Shown: positions 1-7,571 of the stretch, one piece after another
Layout: each line of letters opens with the position of its first letter
Numbering within the stretch: position 1 is the first letter of the stretch
NCBI GenBank assembly: GCA_949298665.1
Contig: CASFXO010000043.1
Coordinates: 1 to 13,983, forward strand
Source of the DNA: an uncultured Lentisphaeria bacterium
GTDB taxonomy: Bacteria > Verrucomicrobiota > Lentisphaeria > Victivallales > Victivallaceae
Length of the DNA: 13,983 nt
Reading direction: 5' to 3'
Translations under genes and position numbers: made by a program
Notes under the pieces: model-generated
What the model was told of the DNA's origin: nothing
Databases searched by the model: none
The model's input: the letters and a program-made list of their open reading frames with translations, nothing else

Positions 1-1510
1 CCGGCGGTCCCGAAGCCGTAGCGTCAAACCAGTCCGCCACCGTTCCCGCCACCAGATCCAGAAAGGCGAATGCACCTTCCAGCAGCCGGGCCAGCAACCA
101 GGCCCAGCTGTTCCACAGCCAGCCGGTCAGCAATTTGAGCAGCATCGCAGCGAACATCCACCCCACCACCGGCAGCAGCAGAATGTTCGCCGCCACCGCT
201 CCCGGAAAAAACATTCCCTGAAACGCCAGGGAAATCGCCGCTCCTCCCAGAAACGCCGCCGTGCAGGAAATCACCGCCAGCACCGCGTCCCGCCGCCATT
301 GCAGGATCCGATGCAGCCGGTTCCGCAACGGTGAAGGCGGCATCCATGGCTCCGGATCGAAAAAAATCCCGCGACTCCGCCGCCAGTTCCGCGCCAGCAG
401 CAGCAACACGCCGGTGATCACAAAGGAATACAGAAATCCCGCATCCCGCACATACATCGGCTGGATCACCACCAGCACCGCCGCCAGCACGCACAATCCA
501 TTCAACGGCGACGTCCGCATCAGCATCGCCCGCAGCCAACACCAGACCGCAATCATGCCGAATGCCCGTACCGCGGGCGCATTGGCCCCGGTCGTCACCA
601 CATAAACCAGAATCAACACCGGCAGAACCAGATACCGTATCCGGAACGGCAGCGGCCGCAACAGCCAGAGCACCACCAGCGCCAGCGCCCCCACATGCAA
701 CCCGCTGACCGCATACAGGTGAATCGTTCCGGAACGCACCAGATCCAGTCGCGTCCGCTCATCCATCCCGCTCCGGCAACCGAAAAAAAGCCCCGCGGCG
801 TTGGCCGCGAAATGCGGGTTGTCCATACCCCTGACCACCGCTTCCAGACATCGGTCGCGCCCCTTCAGCACCGCCCCCATCCATCCCGGACGCCGTCCGA
901 TCCGCCGCACGGAATCCGCCCGGAAAACCGCCACGCTGCCGCGAAGCGCCAGATAACGGGCAAACGAATCGTCCTCCCGCTCCGGCAGCGGATTCCCCTC
1001 CGGAGACAATCGCACCGACCGGCGCCGCGGCAGAAGAAACCGCCCGGAAAGCAGCAGCAGATCCCCGTATTCCGGCCGGAAATCACTTTCATACGGCAGA
1101 TACAGCAACGTCCTTCCATGCACCGCCGCCCAGTCGTCTTCCCCGGCGGCCCGGAAGGCACTCACCTCGACCTTCAGCGGCACGGGCGGTGCCAGCCAGG
1201 AACATGAGGTCGTTCCGGCATCCGTCACCCGCACCCGCAGCTCGCCGCCCCGGCTCCGGTTCCCCAGCAGCGCGGCATAATGCCCCTCGCCGAAATCATC
1301 CCGCATCCGGGTGGACAGAAATCCCGCCAGCGCCGCCGCCAGCAGCGCCGTCGCCTGACGCCACGGCAATGCCAGAAACAGGGCCGCAGCCAACACAGCA
1401 AAAAGCGCGATTCCCGCGCCGCCCTGCTGCAGGCAGACTCCGGAAACCGCGCCGATGACCAGCAGCCATTCCAGACGAACCCGACGATTCGGAAAGAACG
1501 GAATGGTCAT
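1..1510 (-). CDS. comEC: ComEC/Rec2-family DNA-uptake channel protein (3' part outside window)
   Basis: The frame starts at ATG 1510-1508 and stays open for 503 codons to the left edge, so the C-terminus is missing. ComEC/Rec2 forms the inner-membrane channel that carries single-stranded DNA into the cytoplasm during natural transformation. Residues 13-67 are two or three hydrophobic helices. Residues 85-205 form a soluble region with 'YGDLLLLSGRF', resembling the DUF4131/OB-like domain. The Competence domain follows: HLYAVSGLHVG (264-274) matches the family's conserved SGLHV motif, and TGANAPAVRAFGMI (307-320) matches the PxxRA(F) motif. Several more membrane helices run to residue 490. The C-terminal metallo-beta-lactamase-like domain found in many members, if present, would lie beyond the window. 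The start is ten bases after the hydrolase stop and has only a weak ribosome site, so translation is probably coupled to the upstream gene. Family assignment is strong; function in competence is known for the family and not shown here. Confidence 0.88.
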   Translation of the reverse strand, partial: MTIPFFPNRRVRLEWLLVIGAVSGVCLQQGGAGIALFAVLAAALFLALPWRQATALLAAALAGFLSTRMRDDFGEGHYAALLGNRSRGGELRVRVTDAGTTSCSWLAPPVPLKVEVSAFRAAGEDDWAAVHGRTLLYLPYESDFRPEYGDLLLLSGRFLLPRRRSVRLSPEGNPLPEREDDSFARYLALRGSVAVFRADSVRRIGRRPGWMGAVLKGRDRCLEAVVRGMDNPHFAANAAGLFFGCRSGMDERTRLDLVRSGTIHLYAVSGLHVGALALVVLWLLRPLPFRIRYLVLPVLILVYVVTTGANAPAVRAFGMIAVWCWLRAMLMRTSPLNGLCVLAAVLVVIQPMYVRDAGFLYSFVITGVLLLLARNWRRSRGIFFDPEPWMPPSPLRNRLHRILQWRRDAVLAVISCTAAFLGGAAISLAFQGMFFPGAVAANILLLPVVGWMFAAMLLKLLTGWLWNSWAWLLARLLEGAFAFLDLVAGTVADWFDATASGPP

Positions 1511-1520
1511 TCGCTCAAGG

Positions 1521-2660
1521 TCAATTCGCCGGCACGAGCTTTTCACCGAGGCTCATCGGACTGTCGGCGTCAATATAGCTGCCTTCCCCGTACCGGGAAG
1601 CCTTGCGGGTCGGCCGCATTTTCTCCACCAGCACCCTGGAGATTTTACCGTTCTCCGGCCGGATCACCATCGAACACTGGTCATACCCGTACCCCTGATA
1701 ACCGGTGAAAAATTCCACCTCGGCCCGTCCGCCGGGCTCGGCCTTCACGCTGAACTCCTTCTTGTAGGGCGTCTTGAGCGAGCGCGGGAAACGGCTTTCG
1801 ATGGTGAACTTCAACGCATCGCCGTTCACCTCGTCCACATCGAATGAAGCCACATACCAGCCGGGAATCAGCGGCGCGGTGCAATCGCTCCTGCTGCTCC
1901 AGAGATTGGTCACCCCGACACCGTACTTCGCAGCCGGAACATCGGCGGGCGGCACGGTTTCCTTCTTCAGCACGTCCGCCAGCATCTTCGCGAGCAACGT
2001 ATAACCTTCCTCATTGGGATGCAGCCGGATGATGCTCCGCCAGTTCGGCATCGGCCGGAGCGAATTTTCATATTCGACCCACACCACCTTGCCGGACGGA
2101 AAGAGCTTCTGAAATTCCGCCCGAAGAATCTTGTTGGTCTCCTGATTGGCGGCATCGCGGAATTTCATGTCCTCGGGGTTGTTCGGGTTACCGCAGGGGA
2201 GCAGGCTGCCCAGAAAGATTTTTTCCGTACAGGGCCGTTCCTCCAGATGACGGACGATTTCCACAATGGAATCCACCGTCCGGCGGGCCCGGGCGGGCAC
2301 ATCTTCCGCCTTCCGGGCGCCGGCGTTGTCATTGACTCCGATCAGCACATGGTAATAACGGCTGTCCGGCACCGAGGCCCTGCTGTCGATACGCGCCAGC
2401 ACCCGCCCCGTGGTGTTGCCCCCCTCTCCGGCATGACTGTAGCCGTCCTTCGCAGTGTGCGTTCCCATGAACGCCAGCTCCGGCATCTCGGCCACCAGAA
2501 ACTTCCGCCAGCAATCCCCGAGCCCGGCCCAGGTGATGCTGTCGCCGATCATGCAGAGTTCAATCTGCTTGCCGGCATAGTCCTCCACTTTCGGCTCACC
2601 TCCGGACAGCACCGGTCCGACCAGCGCCGCCCCCAGCAACAGAGCGCTCCACCATTTCAT
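1521..2660 (-). CDS. Secreted SGNH/GDSL-type hydrolase, catalytic Asp apparently replaced
   Basis: This is a 379-residue exported protein. Residues 1-19 form a signal peptide (MKWW, then a hydrophobic stretch ending near VLSG). The SGNH fold is shown by block I GDSIT (39-43, Ser41 nucleophile), a block II glycine in HAGEGGNTTG (76-85), block III GVND (108-111, Asn110) and block V His214 in RLHPNEEGY. Family members usually have Asp three residues before that His (DxxH). Here the residue is Ile211 (context SIIRLH), so the triad looks incomplete. Residues 245-379 are a second, beta-rich region with no motif I recognise, possibly a carbohydrate- or ligand-binding module. SGNH enzymes remove acyl groups from sugars, lipids or peptidoglycan; the substrate here is unknown. 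A good ribosome site (GGAAAGGA, 2668-2675) sits seven bases before the ATG. ComEC follows at ten bases in the same direction. Confidence 0.85.
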   Translation of the reverse strand: MKWWSALLLGAALVGPVLSGGEPKVEDYAGKQIELCMIGDSITWAGLGDCWRKFLVAEMPELAFMGTHTAKDGYSHAGEGGNTTGRVLARIDSRASVPDSRYYHVLIGVNDNAGARKAEDVPARARRTVDSIVEIVRHLEERPCTEKIFLGSLLPCGNPNNPEDMKFRDAANQETNKILRAEFQKLFPSGKVVWVEYENSLRPMPNWRSIIRLHPNEEGYTLLAKMLADVLKKETVPPADVPAAKYGVGVTNLWSSRSDCTAPLIPGWYVASFDVDEVNGDALKFTIESRFPRSLKTPYKKEFSVKAEPGGRAEVEFFTGYQGYGYDQCSMVIRPENGKISRVLVEKMRPTRKASRYGEGSYIDADSPMSLGEKLVPAN

Positions 2661-2711
2661 AGCGTATTCCTTTCCTGATATCCAGATTCGCCAATGGCCG
2701 TATTATCGGAT

Positions 2712-2739
2712 AAAATACTCATCAAAGAAAAAATTACAA
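2712..2739 (-). promoter_or_regulatory. Weak candidate promoter for the SGNH hydrolase gene
   Basis: On the minus strand a -35-like TTGTAA (2739-2734) and a -10-like TATTTT (2717-2712) are 16 bases apart, each matching the sigma-70 consensus at four of six positions. Transcription would start near 2705, giving a leader of about 45 bases. The -10 overlaps the small palindrome at 2703-2713. This is the best arrangement visible, but both boxes are poor. Confidence 0.3.
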
Positions 2740-2755
2740 GTTCCCGATTCCGCTG

Positions 2756-2784
2756 TTGATATTTTTTCCGATTGGAATTATAGT
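2756..2784 (+). promoter_or_regulatory. Sigma-70-type promoter for the exported protein gene
   Basis: A -35 box TTGATA (2756-2761) and a -10 box TATAGT (2779-2784) are separated by exactly 17 bases. Each box matches the housekeeping consensus at five of six positions. Transcription would begin near 2791, leaving a leader of about 30 bases that includes the strong ribosome site GAGGAGG (2808-2814). This is the clearest promoter in the window. Confidence 0.7.
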
Positions 2785-2820
2785 GTCCCATGATCCGATA
2801 AGATGACGAGGAGGCCCCTT

Positions 2821-4296
2821 ATGTGGAACAAATTGCTGCTGTTTCCGGTCTGTCTGCTGACCACGCTGGGCGTCATGGCTGACTATCCGCCGATGGATAT
2901 CCAGACCCGGGACGGCCAGACCTTTAAAAATGCCGTCGTCGAAGGAGTCAATCCCGGCGGCATTGACATCGGATACGTCAATGCCGACGGTTACTATGTC
3001 TTGAAGGGGTTGAGCTTCAAAAACCTTCCGGAAGATCTTCAGGAACGGTTCGGCTACGATCCGCAGGAAGAACAGGAATTCGAAAAGAAAATACAGGCCT
3101 ATTCCGGCAAAAACATGGAAAGCGTCACCGAAGACGCCAAATCCCGTCTGGAGCGCATCATCCGGGAGATCAAGGCAAAATTCTCCGGAGAGGACATCAC
3201 GATCCAGCCGGAAGATCTGCGCTTTGCCATCTACTCGGGACGCAGTTCGGTCAAGGTTCGGACCGTCGCCCCCACCCGTTCCGGCTGCGTCGTAAAAATC
3301 ACTGAACGCATCTCCGGCGCCGAACTGAAAAAGGACATCATCCAGATCGACGGCGGCAATCTCCCCGATGACGGTGAATGGAGCGGATTCATCTATCCGA
3401 CCGGCTTGAAGGCCCGTTACAAGGGAGAAGAAATTCCCGTTTACGCCGACAGTCTGGACCGCGCCGCCGAACTGGTCGACCGTTATCTCGAAATCTACGG
3501 TACCTATGCCGCCGCCACCCCGGAAGACAATGGCCTGACCGACACCGCTCCGGAACAGGCGCTGGCGGAGAATGACGCCACCACCATGCCGACGATTGAC
3601 GACTTTGTCGACGTAGAGCAGGCACAAAAAAACGCAGCTTCTACCGATTCCGACGGCGATACCCTCGGCAAGGTTCCCTATTACGGCAACAACGACCCCT
3701 ATTACTACAGCGGCTTCGGAGGGGTTTACACGTATTACATCGGCCCCAGCTATCGCCCGGTCTGCTGGTGGAATCACCACCATCGACCGCCCCACCGGCC
3801 GCCGCGCCCCGGCTGGGGCCGGCCTCCGCGGCCTCCATACCCGGGCTGGACGCCTCCGTCGCGACCGAACCGCCCGAATTGGAATCGGCCCGGCCGCCCG
3901 CATGTTTCCGGAAAACCTCAGATCGTAATTCCACAGCCGCGCCCGACCCCACCCGCCTCATCGAACGCGACTACGGTGACATCGTCCACGAAACCGGCAA
4001 CAACCACCAGTCAAAAGCAACCGACGAAAGGCATCCACGCTGCCAAACCGGTCAAACCGGCGAATTCCACCTTTTGGTTCAAGCCGTTGTTGCCGAGTAC
4101 CACTCAGCCCACACCGACGCAGCCGGCCGCCATTCAGAAAAAACCGGTACAGTCAACCACCGTCCAGAAAAAATCGACGCAGATCAACCGCTCTGCGAAA
4201 CCGGGTCAATCGAGTTCCGGCACCAAAAACTGGACTCCGCAGCGCTCCGCCCCGGTATTGCAACGTTCCGGCAACTTCAGCCGCCTGCGGCGCTGA
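2821..4296 (+). CDS. Exported proline-rich protein of unknown function
   Basis: This 491-residue protein starts at ATG 2821, six bases after the ribosome site GAGGAGG; an in-frame ATG at 2803 lies ahead of that site and is unlikely. Residues 1-20 are a signal peptide (MWNKLLLFP...GVMA, cleavage likely before DYPP). Residues 27-80 (from TRDGQTFKNAVVEGVNPGGI to LPEDLQERFGYD) resemble a short region I recall as common in exported proteins of Verrucomicrobiota and Lentisphaerota. A charged, helix-prone stretch (82-125) and a mixed alpha/beta region (130-230) follow. Residues 287-318 are rich in Tyr, Gly and Trp (YYGNNDPYYYSGFGG). Residues 319-380 are a His/Arg/Pro/Gly/Trp-rich tract (HHHRPPHRPPRPGWGRPP). 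The last 110 residues are Thr/Ser/Pro/Gln/Lys-rich and probably disordered. The design suggests a cell-envelope or surface protein, but I know no function for it. Confidence 0.85.
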   Translation: MWNKLLLFPVCLLTTLGVMADYPPMDIQTRDGQTFKNAVVEGVNPGGIDIGYVNADGYYVLKGLSFKNLPEDLQERFGYDPQEEQEFEKKIQAYSGKNMESVTEDAKSRLERIIREIKAKFSGEDITIQPEDLRFAIYSGRSSVKVRTVAPTRSGCVVKITERISGAELKKDIIQIDGGNLPDDGEWSGFIYPTGLKARYKGEEIPVYADSLDRAAELVDRYLEIYGTYAAATPEDNGLTDTAPEQALAENDATTMPTIDDFVDVEQAQKNAASTDSDGDTLGKVPYYGNNDPYYYSGFGGVYTYYIGPSYRPVCWWNHHHRPPHRPPRPGWGRPPRPPYPGWTPPSRPNRPNWNRPGRPHVSGKPQIVIPQPRPTPPASSNATTVTSSTKPATTTSQKQPTKGIHAAKPVKPANSTFWFKPLLPSTTQPTPTQPAAIQKKPVQSTTVQKKSTQINRSAKPGQSSSGTKNWTPQRSAPVLQRSGNFSRLRR

Positions 4297-4333
4297 GCAG
4301 CGACATATTCCCGTAATCATCGAAAACATCGAC

Positions 4334-4364
4334 CGGATTTCACGTGAATCCCCCGAATATCCGG
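4334..4364. promoter_or_regulatory. Candidate operator: palindrome upstream of the sugar isomerase-like gene
   Basis: A perfect 10-base palindrome TTCACGTGAA (4339-4348) lies 69 bases before the start codon at 4417. It sits within a longer near-palindrome (GGATTTCAC / GTGAATCC, one bulge) and between a wider CCGGAT/ATCCGG pair (4334-4339 and 4359-4364). LacI-type operators ahead of sugar genes often have a central CG step like this one. No convincing -35/-10 pair was found between 4297 and 4416, so the role is speculative. Confidence 0.3.
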
Positions 4365-4416
4365 CCGTGTGTTTCACATCGAAACGGAATTGTTCTTCCG
4401 GGAAAGGAAAAACTCA

Positions 4417-5271
4417 ATGGAAATTCTGCTGCATGTCAATTATCTGGAGGGAGACGGCGATGCTCTGGAACGGTTGTTCCGCCTCGCCGCCGACAACGGC
4501 TGCGACGGCGTCGAACTGCGCTGGCGTTACCGTTACCAGGATCGCACCCAGCTCCAATACCAGGAGACCGTCGCCGCCCTGAAAGAGCGTTATCCGGACC
4601 TGACCATCGTCTTCGGCGGCTGCATCGATTTCTGCCGAGGAGACGCGGAAACAGTTCGCCGGGATACGGAACAATTTGAAGAATTTCTGCTCTGGGCGAA
4701 ACAGGCGTGCGGTACGCCGCTGATCAACTTCTTCACCGGCGTCCTGGTGCGGCCCGGCGGCAGTTTCATGGAATTCGACCGCAACGGCAGCGGCATGGCC
4801 GGGGAAGACGACTTCGACCGCGCCGCGGCCGGTCTGCGGAAAATCGGCGACCGCGCCGCGGAACTGGGCATGAAAATCGCCCTCGAAACCCACAACGGCT
4901 ATCTGCACGATCTCGCCGCCCCCTGCCGCAAACTGATGGAGCGCACCTGCCATCCGGCGGTGGGACTGAATTACGACCAGGGCAATATCCAGCTGAACCG
5001 GAACGGTGAGACCATTGAGCAGGTCTTTGAGATCGCGGGCCGTTACATCACCTACGCCCATTTGAAAAATCTGTTCGTCCTGAACGGTGCTTTCGTCATC
5101 ACCCATCTGGACCAGGGCATCATCAATCAGCGCAAGATCCTCGAACTGTTGCGGAAAACCGGCACCGTCGACCGCATCGCCATCGAATACCCCTGTACCG
5201 GCGACGGCACCATCGCCGCCCGCCGCGACATGGAGTACATCCGCTTCCTCAGGGAACAGCTTGCGTTCTGA
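4417..5271 (+). CDS. Sugar phosphate isomerase/epimerase-like TIM-barrel protein
   Basis: This 284-residue protein belongs to the xylose isomerase-like TIM-barrel superfamily (AP endonuclease 2 / IolE / hydroxypyruvate isomerase group). It starts at ATG 4417, eight bases after AAAGGA (4403-4408); an in-frame ATG at 4369 has no such site. Likely metal-binding residues fall at the expected strand ends: Glu157 and His159 in ALETHNG, Asp187 in NYDQGN, His215 in AHLKN and Glu257 in AIEYPC. There is no signal peptide, so it is cytoplasmic. Members isomerise or epimerise sugars, inositol derivatives or hydroxypyruvate; the substrate cannot be told from sequence. It is the last plus-strand gene before the terminator at 5333-5374 and appears to stand alone, 120 bases after the exported-protein gene. 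An upstream palindrome may be an operator. Confidence 0.85.
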   Translation: MEILLHVNYLEGDGDALERLFRLAADNGCDGVELRWRYRYQDRTQLQYQETVAALKERYPDLTIVFGGCIDFCRGDAETVRRDTEQFEEFLLWAKQACGTPLINFFTGVLVRPGGSFMEFDRNGSGMAGEDDFDRAAAGLRKIGDRAAELGMKIALETHNGYLHDLAAPCRKLMERTCHPAVGLNYDQGNIQLNRNGETIEQVFEIAGRYITYAHLKNLFVLNGAFVITHLDQGIINQRKILELLRKTGTVDRIAIEYPCTGDGTIAARRDMEYIRFLREQLAF

Positions 5272-5332
5272 ATCGCTGTGGCGCCGCCGGTGTCCGATTG
5301 CGATCGTTCGTCAGGCGCTCCAGTCAAAAATG

Positions 5333-5374
5333 AACAGCGCGACAGGCGCATACCGCCTGCCGCGTTGTTTTTTT
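5333..5374. terminator. Strong bidirectional intrinsic terminator between converging genes
   Basis: The left arm 5333-5348 and right arm 5354-5369 pair over about 16 positions with one A/C mismatch and one G-T wobble. The inner CAGGCG/CGCCTG is perfect and the loop is five bases (CATAC). On the plus strand a run of seven T (5368-5374) follows, ending transcription from the isomerase-like gene (stop 5271). On the minus strand five T (opposite AAAAA at 5326-5330) follow the same stem, serving the transketolase gene (stop 5424). Confidence 0.85.
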
Positions 5375-5423
5375 CCGTCATCCGGAGCGGAGCTTCCGCC
5401 CGCGACAGGATTATCGTTGGAAA

Positions 5424-7490
5424 TCAGTCTTCGTGGTGGTGACGACAGCCGCACCCGCAACCGCACTCGTCGTCTTCCTCCTCCTCGTCTTCGTCGTAAC
5501 GCACGAAGTGTTCGCTGATCCGCTGCACCACCGCCTCAGGGGTGAAACCGAATTTTTCCGCCAGCACCCTGTAGGGCGCCGAAGCTCCGAAATGATCCAG
5601 CCCGATCGCCAGTCCGTCGATTCCGATGAACCGCTGCCAGCCGAAAGTCGATGCCGCTTCCAGCGAAACCCGGCAGCCGCACCACGACGGCAGCACCGAT
5701 TCCCGGTACTCCTCGTCCTGTTTCAGGAAAAGTTCCTGCGACGGCATCGACACCACCCGGACCCGCACCTCCAGCTTCCGCAGCATGTCGGCGGTCTGAA
5801 GCGCCAGATTGACTTCCGAACCGGTCGCGATCAGTATCAGGTCGAAATCCTCGTCGTCGCTGAGCACATACGCGCCGCGCGCCACCGCCACCGTCCGGGC
5901 CTGTTCCGGAGAGAACGGCGCCAGATCCTGCCGGGTCAGCAGCAGCACCACCGGCCCGTCCGTTTCCAGTGCGACGGCCCAGGCCTGCGCCACTTCGTGT
6001 GCTTCCGCCGGACGGATCACCGTCAAACCGGGAATCGACCGCAACATGGCGATCTGTTCGATCGGCTCATGCGTCGGTCCGTCTTCGCCGACGTAGAAGG
6101 AATCGTGCGTAAACACATAAATTTCATGCAACTTCTGCAATGCCGCCAGCCGGATCGCCGGTTTCATGTAATCCGAAAACACAAAGAACGTCGACGTATA
6201 GGGGATCACCGTTCCCTGCAGCGCCATCCCGTTTCCCGCCAGTCCCATGGCCATTTCCCGGATGCCGAAATGGACATTGCGCCCCGTCCGGTTCTCCGCC
6301 GAAAAACTGCCGCCGTCCTTCACCGCGGTCTTGGTCGAGGGCGCCAGGTCGGCGGCGCCGCCCCACAGCGCGGGCACCAGTTCCGCCGCCTTCTGCAGCA
6401 CCGCGCCGCCGGCCACCCGGGAGGCCGCGGGCTTGTCCACGGGAATGACTTTCAGAAATTCCTCCTTCAAACCGGTCGGAACCCGACGATTCAGCAGCGC
6501 CTCCATCAGCCTAGCCCGTTCCGGGTCCGCCTCGACAAAGGTCTGGAAACGCTTGTCCCAGGCCGCGGCGTCCGCCTCCAACTCCGCCGCCCGCTCATGA
6601 CAGAACGCGTACACGTCCGACTCCACCGTAAACGGTTCCGCCGGCAGCCCGAGATGCCGTTTCAGCGCCGCCACCTCTTCCTCGCCGAGCGGTTCCCCGT
6701 GCGTGCAGGCCTTGCCCGCCTTGTTCGGCGCGCCGAAACCGATCCGGGTTTTTCCGATCAGCAGGGTCGGCCGTCCGTCCCCGGCCACGGCTTCGGCCAG
6801 CCCGGCGTCGCATTGCGCCAAATCATTGGCATCGGCGATGCGCAGCACCCGCCAGCCGTACGCTTCAAACCGTTTCCCCACATCCTCGCTGAACGCCAAC
6901 GCCGTGTCGCCTTCGATGGTGATGGCGTTGTCGTCGTAAAACACGATCAAATTATCCAGTCGCAGATTACCCGCCAGCGACGCCGCCTCCGCGGTGCACC
7001 CTTCCATCATGCAACCATCACCGCTGATGACGAAAATGCGGTTTTCCGGCAGGCCGCTTTCCGCCAGTCCGGTCCGGGCCGTGAAATATTTTTCCGCCAT
7101 CGCCATCCCCACCGCCGAGGCGAATCCGCTGCCCAGCGGTCCGGTGGTGATGTCCACGCCGGCGGTGTGACCGTATTCCGGATGCCCCGGGGTCAGGCTG
7201 CCCCACTGCCGGAAATTCTTCAGATCCTCCATGGTCAAACCGCATTCGAAAAGATGCAGCAGCGCATATTGCAGCATGGACCCGTGTCCGGCGGACAGCA
7301 CGAAACGGTCCCGACCGATCCAGCCGGGGTTCCGGGGATTGAAACGCAGATATTTCGCCCAGAGCGTCACGGCGAAATCGGCGCATCCCAGCGGCATGCC
7401 GGGATGACCGGATCTGGCTTTCTGAATGGCGTCGGCGGCAAGACCGCGCACCGCATCGGCGGTCCGTGCGGCCCGTTTCTGGTCGTACAT
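5424..7490 (-). CDS. tkt: Transketolase with an extra acidic/Cys/His C-terminal tail
   Basis: This 688-residue thiamine-diphosphate enzyme moves two-carbon ketol units between sugar phosphates in the pentose phosphate pathway, in the cytoplasm. It starts at ATG 7490, eight bases after GAAAGGA (7499-7505); the frame is open for 194 further codons upstream, but these lie over ruvB and the intergenic region. Active-site motifs are present: SGHPG (His29), AGHGSML (His69), PGHPEY (His103), the cofactor motif GDG (157-159) with Asn188, THGEPLG, and HFGIREM with the catalytic Glu. The core ends at about residue 664, the usual length for bacterial transketolases. It is followed by 24 extra residues: ten acidic (666-675), then C-G-C-G-C-G-C (676-682), Arg, three His, Glu and Asp. 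The tail is in frame and uses both TGC and TGT codons. It could bind metal, but no function is known. Confidence 0.96.
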   Translation of the reverse strand: MYDQKRAARTADAVRGLAADAIQKARSGHPGMPLGCADFAVTLWAKYLRFNPRNPGWIGRDRFVLSAGHGSMLQYALLHLFECGLTMEDLKNFRQWGSLTPGHPEYGHTAGVDITTGPLGSGFASAVGMAMAEKYFTARTGLAESGLPENRIFVISGDGCMMEGCTAEAASLAGNLRLDNLIVFYDDNAITIEGDTALAFSEDVGKRFEAYGWRVLRIADANDLAQCDAGLAEAVAGDGRPTLLIGKTRIGFGAPNKAGKACTHGEPLGEEEVAALKRHLGLPAEPFTVESDVYAFCHERAAELEADAAAWDKRFQTFVEADPERARLMEALLNRRVPTGLKEEFLKVIPVDKPAASRVAGGAVLQKAAELVPALWGGAADLAPSTKTAVKDGGSFSAENRTGRNVHFGIREMAMGLAGNGMALQGTVIPYTSTFFVFSDYMKPAIRLAALQKLHEIYVFTHDSFYVGEDGPTHEPIEQIAMLRSIPGLTVIRPAEAHEVAQAWAVALETDGPVVLLLTRQDLAPFSPEQARTVAVARGAYVLSDDEDFDLILIATGSEVNLALQTADMLRKLEVRVRVVSMPSQELFLKQDEEYRESVLPSWCGCRVSLEAASTFGWQRFIGIDGLAIGLDHFGASAPYRVLAEKFGFTPEAVVQRISEHFVRYDEDEEEEDDECGCGCGCRHHHED

Positions 7491-7549
7491 CGGGAAAATC
7501 CTTTCTTTTTTCCGGTCGAGGCACTGGCAATTCCTCCCGGAAGACTTAC

Positions 7550-7555
7550 AGTATA
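7550..7555 (-). promoter_or_regulatory. Candidate -10 element for tkt
   Basis: TATACT on the minus strand (complement of AGTATA) matches the -10 consensus at five of six positions and lies 60 bases before the tkt start. No good -35 box is present 16-18 bases upstream, so this is tentative. Confidence 0.35.
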
Positions 7556-7562
7556 GAGAATG

Positions 7563-7571
7563 TGTGATAAT
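7563..7571 (+). promoter_or_regulatory. Candidate extended -10 element for the ruvB operon
   Basis: TG-T-GATAAT (7563-7571) has the extended -10 form on the plus strand and lies 46 bases before the ruvB start. The -35 region 17 bases upstream is poor, which an extended -10 can tolerate. It is back to back with the tkt -10 candidate in the 126-base divergent gap 7491-7616. Confidence 0.4.

Larger units (their letters stand above)
2703..2801. repeat. 9-bp inverted repeat pair flanking the promoter of the gene at 2821
   Basis: TTATCGGAT at 2703-2711 recurs as its exact reverse complement ATCCGATAA at 2793-2801. The left copy is also the core of a perfect odd palindrome, TTATC-G-GATAA (2703-2713). 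The copies bracket the plus-strand promoter at 2756-2784, and the left one overlaps the candidate minus-strand promoter. The arrangement would suit a regulator binding two half-sites or looping DNA, but AT-rich 9-mers can repeat by chance. Confidence 0.35.

Noticed and set aside
24..542. A 172-codon Gly/Ala-rich minus-strand frame
   Set aside because: It is a different frame within the comEC coding region. The comEC frame has membrane helices and family motifs throughout.
3760..3900. Repetitive CCG/CGG-rich DNA considered as a repeat or CRISPR array
   Set aside because: It has no regular repeat-spacer structure. It encodes the His/Arg/Pro tract of the exported protein.
2734..3903. A 389-codon minus-strand frame opposite the exported protein
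   Set aside because: It has no motif and a biased composition. The plus-strand gene has a promoter, ribosome site and signal peptide.
5433..7556. A 707-codon open frame on the plus strand opposite tkt
   Set aside because: It mirrors the tkt reading frame in GC-rich DNA, is Arg/His/Gln-rich without domains, and tkt is unmistakable on the other strand.
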